This document shows positions 6,649 to 10,786 of a DNA stretch of 10,786 nucleotides, piece by piece (the stretch's first letter is position 1; each line of letters starts with the position of its first letter). The stretch comes from JBBRLG01 sp038231495 (GTDB taxonomy: Bacteria; Planctomycetota; Planctomycetia; Gemmatales; Gemmataceae): the NCBI GenBank assembly GCA_038231495.1, contig JBBRLG010000234.1, positions 1 to 10,786 on the forward strand. The letters run 5' to 3'. A model generated the notes under the pieces. That model saw nothing but the letters and a program-made list of their open reading frames with translations, made no database searches and was not told the origin of the DNA. Both the position numbers and the translations under genes were made by a program.

Positions 6649-7241
6649 ACACCAACTCCCTTGCCAAACTTTATGACCGCCTCACGCCGGCAGAGCGGTT
6701 GCCCCTGATTGTCGCTGCCGGCCTTCGCGACGACACGGCCGAGCGGCAGCGCCTCATGAATGCGGCACCGCGCATCGGCCTGAGTCTGCCCGACTACTTC
6801 CCGCTGGGCGCGGCGCTCCAGGAGGTTGCTGACTTTCACGTTACCGGCCTGCTCAACCTGGCCGCGAACTTCTGGCAAGCGTGGGGCCTGTGGGGTTGGA
6901 GCGCCGGGGCCGAGCAACGCAAAGACCGGGGAGTCCGATCGCGGGGCCGGGCGCGATACCACGCCTACGAGTTCACGACCTACGTCGCCGCGTGGGTGCA
7001 GTTCTGTTGCGAGTTACAGGTGGAACCCGAAGCGCTCGTGGACTGCACGCCCGGTTACGAAATCATCCGGCAGACGCACGAGCGTGCCGCCGACCTGGCG
7101 TATGACCGCGAAGCTGCCACCGTCTTCCTGCGGCTCTCCGGCCAGGAAACGGCACTGCCGCCCGCGGTCGAGGGCCAGGTCGGTGCGCTGCACACGTTGT
7201 ACCGCGAACGGGCCGCGTGGTGGGACGGACAAGGCGCATGA
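6645..7241 (+). CDS. Uncharacterised protein, first of a tandem paralogous pair
   Basis: A 198-residue protein that starts at GTG, overlapping the previous stop by four bases, with GGAGGG (6630-6635) nine bases upstream. The N terminus MNTNSLAKLYDRLTPAERLPLIVAA is shared with the next gene, as are APRI..SLPDY, an LA..FW.A.GL segment and the C-terminal ER..WW. It is helix-rich, with no signal peptide and no recognised catalytic motif; cytosolic. Identity with its neighbour is concentrated at both ends, while the centre (residues 85-140) is diverged. Similar 'KLYDRL.P.ER..L..AA' proteins are, to my knowledge, a planctomycete speciality without assigned function. Confidence 0.6.
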   Translation: MNTNSLAKLYDRLTPAERLPLIVAAGLRDDTAERQRLMNAAPRIGLSLPDYFPLGAALQEVADFHVTGLLNLAANFWQAWGLWGWSAGAEQRKDRGVRSRGRARYHAYEFTTYVAAWVQFCCELQVEPEALVDCTPGYEIIRQTHERAADLAYDREAATVFLRLSGQETALPPAVEGQVGALHTLYRERAAWWDGQGA

Positions 7242-7263
7242 AGGGGAAGGGGAGCGGTAGGCG

Positions 7264-7857
7264 ATGAACACCAACACGCTGGCGAAATTGTACGACCGCC
7301 TCAAGCCACAGGAACGTATGCCGCTCATCATTGCGGCAGTGGATCGCGGCTATCGGGCCGAGGCAGACCGCCTGTCCCGCTCGGCACCGCGCATCCACGT
7401 CGGCTTGCCCGACTACCACGGCTTGGGCGAAGGGCTGCTTTTCCTATCCCTCTTCCACGCGATCAACCAGCTCGACCTGGCGGTGCTCTTCTGGCACGCC
7501 CAGGGCTTGGCCTCCGAGTGGGAGGAGGTCGCCGTTGACGCCAAGGACCGGGCGCGGTCGGAACGGATGTGGGACATGATCCAACTATTGGCCTACAGGG
7601 TTTGCGTCGAGACGGACGCCTGGCGGCTGCTGTGGGGCGACCTGCACATCGACCCGGAGACGTTGCTGCGCGACTTGCCTTGCTACGGCACCATCCAGCT
7701 GGCCGAACGGGCGGCCCGCGCCATCGTCTGCACCTCGGAAGAGGCGGCCACGATCTTCGGACGGATCGTACTGGGGGACGGTAAGTTGCCCACCGTGGAG
7801 GCGGCAGTCAAGGCGATGCGCGCCATCATTGACGACCGCGTCGCCTGGTGGGGCTGA
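7264..7857 (+). CDS. Uncharacterised protein, second of a tandem paralogous pair
   Basis: A 197-residue paralogue of the preceding product: MNTNTLAKLYDRLKPQERMPLIIAA at the start, APRIHVGLPDY near 45, LFHAINQLDLAVLFWHAQGL near 65-85, and a DDRVAWWG end. The ATG has AAGGGGAG (7247-7254) nine bases upstream and follows the previous stop by 22 bases. It is predicted all-helical and soluble. No domain is recognised. The pair probably arose by tandem duplication followed by divergence, since the shared blocks stay in the same order at similar spacing. It could act as a heterodimer with its neighbour, but nothing in the sequence proves this. Confidence 0.6.
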   Translation: MNTNTLAKLYDRLKPQERMPLIIAAVDRGYRAEADRLSRSAPRIHVGLPDYHGLGEGLLFLSLFHAINQLDLAVLFWHAQGLASEWEEVAVDAKDRARSERMWDMIQLLAYRVCVETDAWRLLWGDLHIDPETLLRDLPCYGTIQLAERAARAIVCTSEEAATIFGRIVLGDGKLPTVEAAVKAMRAIIDDRVAWWG

Positions 7858-7876
7858 ATGGTCGGGAGGGACAGCC

Positions 7877-8443
7877 ATGAAGTTGACCCGCCGGGTGAAG
7901 CGCCTGGAACAGACCTTGCCGCCCCCGCCGGTGGTGGATTGGCAGCGGCAAAAGCGCTGGCACAAGGTCTACAAGCGGTGGGTGGGGCTGTGCATCGAGG
8001 CCCAACCGCTCCTCGGCGACGACCAGGACCGCGTGCTAAATGCAATCCTTCAAGCCGCGACGGAGTGCACCGGCGCCCTGGCACCGTGGTTTATCCACCT
8101 CCACAGCGGCTTGTGTCGCCTGCCCGAACTTTCGCCCGAAGCGATGAAGGGTGTGCTGTTGGCGTGGCTGTCGCCGGAGCAGGACGGCGGCCGGGTGTGC
8201 AACCGCTGCGGTTTGGAGTACCCCAAGCACAAGCTGCCGGAGACCCGGTGGCAGTTGCTGCCGGGCAAACAGTACATGGTGGGCGACGCGCCCTATTTCG
8301 ACTTCCCGGAGTTCTTCACCGCCTGTCCGGGCTGCGGCAACTCGCTGTACGATGTCGATTCGCCGTGGGAGACGGAAAAACACGGGCACGAATGGAAGAA
8401 GCTGGACGGGTACGTGGGCAGTCCGGGGCGGACGGCCCGTTAG
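7877..8443 (+). CDS. Protein with C-terminal zinc-ribbon-like CxxC pairs
   Basis: A 188-residue protein. The ATG is chosen for GGGAGGG (7864-7870) six bases upstream, 19 bases after the previous stop; an in-frame ATG at 7829 would overlap the preceding gene. It begins MKLTRRVKRLEQ, the N-terminal pattern shared with three other products here. Residues 25-100 are helical, with several W residues. CNRC (108-111) and CPGC (150-153), separated by an acidic and aromatic insert, could bind one zinc ion as a split ribbon. The function is unknown. Zinc ribbons of this kind serve nucleic-acid or protein binding. Confidence 0.6.
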   Translation: MKLTRRVKRLEQTLPPPPVVDWQRQKRWHKVYKRWVGLCIEAQPLLGDDQDRVLNAILQAATECTGALAPWFIHLHSGLCRLPELSPEAMKGVLLAWLSPEQDGGRVCNRCGLEYPKHKLPETRWQLLPGKQYMVGDAPYFDFPEFFTACPGCGNSLYDVDSPWETEKHGHEWKKLDGYVGSPGRTAR

Positions 8444-8479
8444 GTGGCACACCGACGAGTGGGCCGCGAGGGAGCAGAC

Positions 8480-8797
8480 GTGAGACTGAGCAACCGCCTG
8501 CGACGTTTGGAGCGGCAGAACAAACTGGGTGGTCGTTGCCCGGTGTGCCGGGATCGCGATGCACGGGTGCCGGTCGCGACGTGCCGAATGTTTTTGCCCG
8601 ACAACGGTCGTGACGACGCCGGCCATCCGCCAGGCGACGCGACAGGCCAACGGGCTGATTACCAGAGCCGTTGTTCCGCTTGCGGCTGGCAGCCGGTCAT
8701 CGTCGAGATGGGTGAAATCGTCATTGAACGGCAGGCAATCTGTGAGGCCGGCCCATCCGACCCTAGCCGCAATATCGAGACCGAGACTTGCATCTGA
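8480..8797 (+). CDS. Small zinc-ribbon-like protein with MRLSNRL motif
   Basis: A 105-residue protein started at GTG 8480, with GAGGGAG five bases upstream; a longer GTG frame from 8444 would lack the shared N-terminal motif at its start. It begins MRLSNRLRRLERQNK, and bases 8481-8500 are identical to 6353-6372 in the 98-residue gene. CPVC (20-23) and CSAC (65-68) form a likely zinc-binding pair flanking a variable insert, followed by VIVEMGEIVIERQ. The N-terminal helix is followed almost directly by the first cysteine pair, a compact version of the layout in the preceding protein. Function unknown. Confidence 0.55.
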   Translation: MRLSNRLRRLERQNKLGGRCPVCRDRDARVPVATCRMFLPDNGRDDAGHPPGDATGQRADYQSRCSACGWQPVIVEMGEIVIERQAICEAGPSDPSRNIETETCI

Positions 8798-8821
8798 GCA
8801 ACCCCCGGCGAGTTGACCCCC

Positions 8822-8953
8822 ATGAAGCTAAAAGCCCGCCTGCTGTGGCTGGAAAAAGTGGCCCCGAAGTCGGAAACCAAACCGGAAACCCAGGATGACC
8901 GCGTGGTGCGTGCGGTGGCACCGCGCAGTATGAACAGTCCGAATAACGTTTAG
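8822..8953 (+). CDS. 43-residue ORF with the shared N-terminal motif
   Basis: ATG to TAG encodes 43 residues starting MKLKARLLWLEKVAPK, which fits the M-[RK]-L-x-x-R-L-x-x-L-E pattern of three upstream proteins. The remainder is polar and rich in charge, T and P, and probably disordered. It lies 24 bases after the previous stop on the same strand, as expected for the last gene of the operon, but no good ribosome-binding site precedes it. It may be a genuine microprotein or a truncated remnant of a longer relative. The motif match is the main argument for it. Confidence 0.4.
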   Translation: MKLKARLLWLEKVAPKSETKPETQDDRVVRAVAPRSMNSPNNV

Positions 8954-9244
8954 AGGTTTCGGAAACAATGATGGACTTGCCTGATTTCGAGGCTTTCTGG
9001 TTCAGTATTTCCGAACACTCTAAGTAACTCCGGCCTTGCTTCCCCGCCGAGCTCCTGCCTTTCTACGGGCCTTTTCGCCCTCCTGACGGGTCGGAAACTG
9101 AGCCTCGGCAAGCTAGCCGTGCATTTAGCCCCCTAAAGAAGACATACCAGCAGCCGGAAGCCCGGACTTGGTGCGATCTGACACGCATTTGCGGCACCCC
9201 GACCCGATTCGTCTTCACTTCCCACTTCCGAGTAATCCCCCGTT

Positions 9245-9274
9245 TTGCATTGCGCAGCCCCGGCGTGGTAGAGT
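9245..9274 (+). promoter_or_regulatory. Promoter-like pair resembling the methyltransferase promoter
   Basis: TTGCAT (9245-9250), an 18-base spacer and TAGAGT (9269-9274), or GTAGAG with a 17-base spacer. The surrounding sequence matches that of the promoter at 4534-4562, including the eleven-base run CCCGTTTTGCA directly over the -35. RNA would start near 9281, immediately before the hairpin cluster and about 670 bases before the next gene. Confidence 0.45.
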
Positions 9275-9279
9275 GCTTC

Positions 9280-9475
9280 CCGGAAACGAAAGAACCCCTC
9301 GTGAAAGGGTTCTCGCGTGGAACTGGCTTGATGCGGCCGCTCCGGGAAACGCACGGGTGTTGAGTTAGCTTAGTGTCCGGAAGCCCTTGCCATCAAGCTA
9401 CTTCCAACGCGAACCACGCTAACCAGATCGTGTCGGCGGCCGTCGGATGACGGCGCAGTCTCTTTCGTGGTTCTA
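9280..9475 (+). ncRNA. Candidate structured RNA
   Basis: Bases 9308-9333 and 9391-9415 pair into a long imperfect stem: about 23 pairs including one G-U, one mismatch and two small bulges. It closes a 57-base loop that can itself pair through CCGG segments (9342-9345 with 9377-9380). The 5' strand can alternatively pair locally, AGAACCC (9291-9297) with GGGTTCT (9307-9313), giving two mutually exclusive folds. Downstream, GAACCACG (9411-9418) is complementary to CGTGGTTC (9466-9473), enclosing a perfect 6-bp stem (9439-9454) with a GGAT loop. The fold overlaps no credible ORF and follows a promoter-like sequence. It resembles no RNA family I can name. A long inverted repeat of mobile origin is the alternative. 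Confidence 0.35.
9439..9454 (+). terminator. Weak terminator-like hairpin
   Basis: GCCGTC (9439-9444), loop GGAT, GACGGC (9449-9454), followed by GCAGTCTCTTT. The stem is short and the T run poor, so termination is only possible. It could also be an internal stem of the structured region. Confidence 0.25.
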
Positions 9476-9947
9476 TCTCTGTGGGCCAATAGTAACCGCG
9501 TGACAGGGAGTTGGCGTCACAGGTCCGCCAACCGGAAACATGGCGTCCGGGCGAGTGCCCGGCGAGCATGGGCCGAAAGAGCGTTCTTCGATTGGGGAAG
9601 TTTTGCCGGGCAACGGGCTGGTAGTTGATCCATCAAGAGCCATACGTCCCGGTCCTACACCCGGAGTTAATCCGGGCCGCACGCACAAAACGCTCGTATA
9701 AGGCCACGACACCCGGTCCTCCGCAGAACCCGCCGCCGCCGAGCAAATACGCCAATCCCCTTCTGTGCGGAAGAAGGGAATGGCCCCCTCCCCGCGCTGG
9801 CCTACCCGCCCGCATAGATCGGTCGCCTGTCAAACCACTAACCGCTTGCTCGCATATCCCCGTGCCATGATCCGTTTCCGATGGACGCACCGCCGCGGGC
9901 CGGGTACGCTGGGTATCGTGTCTTGTGTTCTCCGCGGAGGATCAGCC

Positions 9948-10274
9948 ATGTACGCGGTCCTGATGGTGGCGGCCCTGGTGATGGGGTCCGGCGACGGCCG
10001 TGGCGGGGCGACGGACGGACGGATGGTTGATGAGACGCCACCGTACGCGATGTTGCGGGTAGGAATGACGGAGAAGGAAGCGCGGAAGCTGTTGGGCTTT
10101 TGTGAATTGCCATCCTTCTCAAACATGACTTTGCGGCTTTCTTACCAGGTCGGTCCGGATCGCTTCGGCAGGCACTACTATGTTGTCGTCTACCTTGCCA
10201 CCAACAAAAAATGGGAAGTCCTCGTCAGCGATTTCAATGTTGTCCTTGTCGTGCCCGCCGCCGCTCCGAAATGA
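9948..10274 (+). CDS. Small exported BamE/SmpA-like protein
   Basis: A 108-residue protein. The ATG is preceded by GGAGG (9936-9940) at seven bases; an in-frame extension to 9765 has no such site and an implausible R/P-rich sequence. Residues 1-15 (MYAVLMVAALVMGSG) form a short hydrophobic signal or anchor. Residues 33-50 contain YAMLRVGMTEKEARKLLGF, the helix motif of BamE/SmpA-like folds ('GMT...V..LLG'). It is followed by beta strands LRLSYQV, YYVVVYLATNKKWEVLVSDFNVV and a VVPAAAPK end. BamE itself is an outer-membrane assembly lipoprotein, but many unrelated small proteins reuse this fold, and no lipobox cysteine is present. Likely periplasmic; function unknown. A related gene follows 65 bases later. 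Confidence 0.65.
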   Translation: MYAVLMVAALVMGSGDGRGGATDGRMVDETPPYAMLRVGMTEKEARKLLGFCELPSFSNMTLRLSYQVGPDRFGRHYYVVVYLATNKKWEVLVSDFNVVLVVPAAAPK

Positions 10275-10339
10275 AGTAGCGTTGGGCAAGGGGCGGTAGC
10301 CGGCCGTTGGGGGTTTGCCAGGCCCTGCGGAGTCGGTTG

Positions 10340-10699
10340 ATGAAAAAGAAAATCGCAATCGGGGCCGCACTGGTCGCGGTGGTGCTGGCCGCGACGGTCG
10401 TGTTGTGCGACCGGTTGGCACCGGCTGAGCCACCGTTGCGGGTCGGGATGATAAAGGCCGAGGTAGACGCCGTTTTGGGCCGACAGTTCCCTCACTGGCC
10501 CTACGACTCGTTATTGACAGACAATGTGAGAGTGTGCCCATTCGGAGAGTCGCACGCCGAAACCGACAGCTGGTCGGTAGACGGCTGCTCTGGCTCGTAT
10601 TACCCAGCCCCGGACACCTTCGGCAACCGTGGGCGAGTTGTTACTTATACTGCCAACGACGGAACCTGGCACAATTGCCATGAGGCTCTGGGATTCGTA
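10340..10699 (+). pseudogene. BamE-like membrane-anchored protein, probably interrupted
   Basis: The ATG has GCGGAG (10327-10332) seven bases upstream. Residues 5-23 form a transmembrane or signal helix (IAIGAALVAVVLAATVVLC). PPLRVGMIKAEVDAVLG is the same helix motif as in the preceding gene, followed by a tryptophan- and aspartate-rich beta region ending near YYPAPDTFGNRGRVVTYTANDG. The frame has no stop before the window edge. It runs through the palindrome at 10701-10725 and straight into a second, better-supported start at 10736 in the same frame. The simplest reading is that the 3' end has been replaced or cut off by an insertion near 10698. An unbroken larger gene running past the window is the alternative. 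Confidence 0.5.
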
Positions 10700-10700
10700 A

Positions 10701-10725
10701 TGTGCAGCTGGAGGCCAGCTGCACA
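10701..10725. repeat. Perfect 11-bp palindrome with 3-base loop
   Basis: TGTGCAGCTGG (10701-10711), AGG, CCAGCTGCACA (10715-10725). It is the strongest short hairpin in the window. It sits between the disrupted BamE-like frame and the ATG at 10736, overlapping that gene's ribosome-binding region at its right edge. A TA dinucleotide lies just before it (10698-10699). It fits the end of a mobile element or a translation-controlling hairpin. Confidence 0.7.
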
Positions 10726-10735
10726 GGAGTTTCCC

Positions 10736-10786
10736 ATGCGACGCTTTACGTTTACCCCGGAAGACTGCGACGCCATCCACTACGAC
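10736..10786 (+). CDS. 5' end of a probable transposase gene (IS630-like?), cut by window edge
   Basis: The ATG has AGGAG (10725-10729) six bases upstream. Only 17 codons are visible: MRRFTFTPEDCDAIHYD. The '.TPED..AI.Y(D/E)' pattern recalls the beginning of IS630/Tc1-mariner-type transposases known from planctomycetes and cyanobacteria, which continue with a HP.PRV motif that would lie beyond this window. IS630 elements insert at TA, and one is present just before the palindrome at 10698-10699. The stretch is too short to be certain; it could equally be an in-frame continuation of the previous gene. Confidence 0.35.
   Translation, partial: MRRFTFTPEDCDAIHYD

Larger units (their letters stand above)
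8954..9947. other. 1-kb gap with promoter and hairpins, no gene seen
   Basis: No frame has a credible start plus recognisable protein. The first 290 bases hold little beyond the palindromic GTTTCGGAAAC (8956-8966). From 9245 there is a promoter-like pair, then a long imperfect hairpin and several perfect short stems: 9439-9454, 9510-9532, 9547-9562 and 9660-9676. The heptamer CGGAAAC occurs six times on the + strand between 8871 and 9539. CCGGAAGCCC is repeated at 9154-9163 and 9377-9386. From 9680 to 9930 nothing stands out. Confidence 0.55.

Noticed and set aside
6180..6962. 260-residue minus-strand open frame
   Set aside because: Lies opposite three overlapping + strand genes with good ribosome-binding sites; the translation is proline- and arginine-rich and unlike a real protein.
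9285..9420. tRNA-like folding around 9291-9313
   Set aside because: No T-loop GGTTCGA-type box, no acceptor pairing and no CCA position; the stems do not fit a cloverleaf.
9473..9712. 79-residue minus-strand ORF
   Set aside because: No ribosome-binding site, P/G/S/T-rich low-complexity sequence, and it overlaps the hairpin series; not supportable as a gene.
1..10786. CRISPR array or restriction-modification nuclease near the methyltransferase
   Set aside because: No regularly spaced repeat units were seen, and no PD-(D/E)XK, HNH or helicase motifs were recognised in any plausible frame.

Overview
The window is GC-rich bacterial DNA. It most resembles a planctomycete of the Gemmata group. 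This rests on family knowledge, not a database search: a secreted PD40/TolB-like propeller protein, a HARE-HTH protein with a Tudor/SH3-like head, a ParB-methyltransferase fusion, and runs of small lineage-type proteins with BamE-like 'GMT..E...LLG' motifs.

Layout. (1) Positions 237-1433 (-) encode a secreted beta-propeller protein, with a tiny possible relic ORF just beyond its stop. (2) 1434-2448 has no convincing intact gene. It holds operator-like repeats, an open but start-less frame, and two diverged copies of a roughly 120-bp segment 500 bp apart. (3) 2449-4381 (-) is a two-gene unit: a HARE-HTH protein followed by a phage-type AAA/RecA-like ATPase. GAGGCCCC/GGGGCCTC hairpins lie on both sides of the ATPase gene. 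(4) A divergent promoter region at 4382-4603 leads into a tightly packed + strand operon, 4604-8953. It encodes a ParB-domain DNA methyltransferase, a terminase-small-subunit-like HTH protein, a small helical protein, two tandem paralogues of unknown function, two CxxC zinc-ribbon-like proteins and a 43-residue ORF. Four of the small proteins share the N-terminal pattern M-[RK]-L-x-x-R-[LV]-x-x-L-[EQ]. (5) 8954-9947 is a roughly 1-kb gap. It contains a promoter resembling the methyltransferase promoter, placed just upstream of a 23-bp imperfect long hairpin and further stem-loops, which makes it a candidate structured RNA. (6) 9948-10786 (+) has two small exported or membrane-anchored BamE-like proteins. 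The second runs without a stop into a perfect 11-bp palindrome and a new start with a ribosome-binding site whose product looks like the N terminus of an IS630-type transposase, so an insertion probably truncated it.

How it may fit together (inference). Blocks 3 and 4 look like an accessory, phage- or mobile-element-derived module. It combines DNA modification (methyltransferase), a possible modified-DNA reader (HARE-HTH), a recombination-type ATPase and a terminase-small-like DNA binder. No terminase large subunit, portal or capsid gene is visible; lineage-specific small proteins occupy the positions where packaging genes would be expected.
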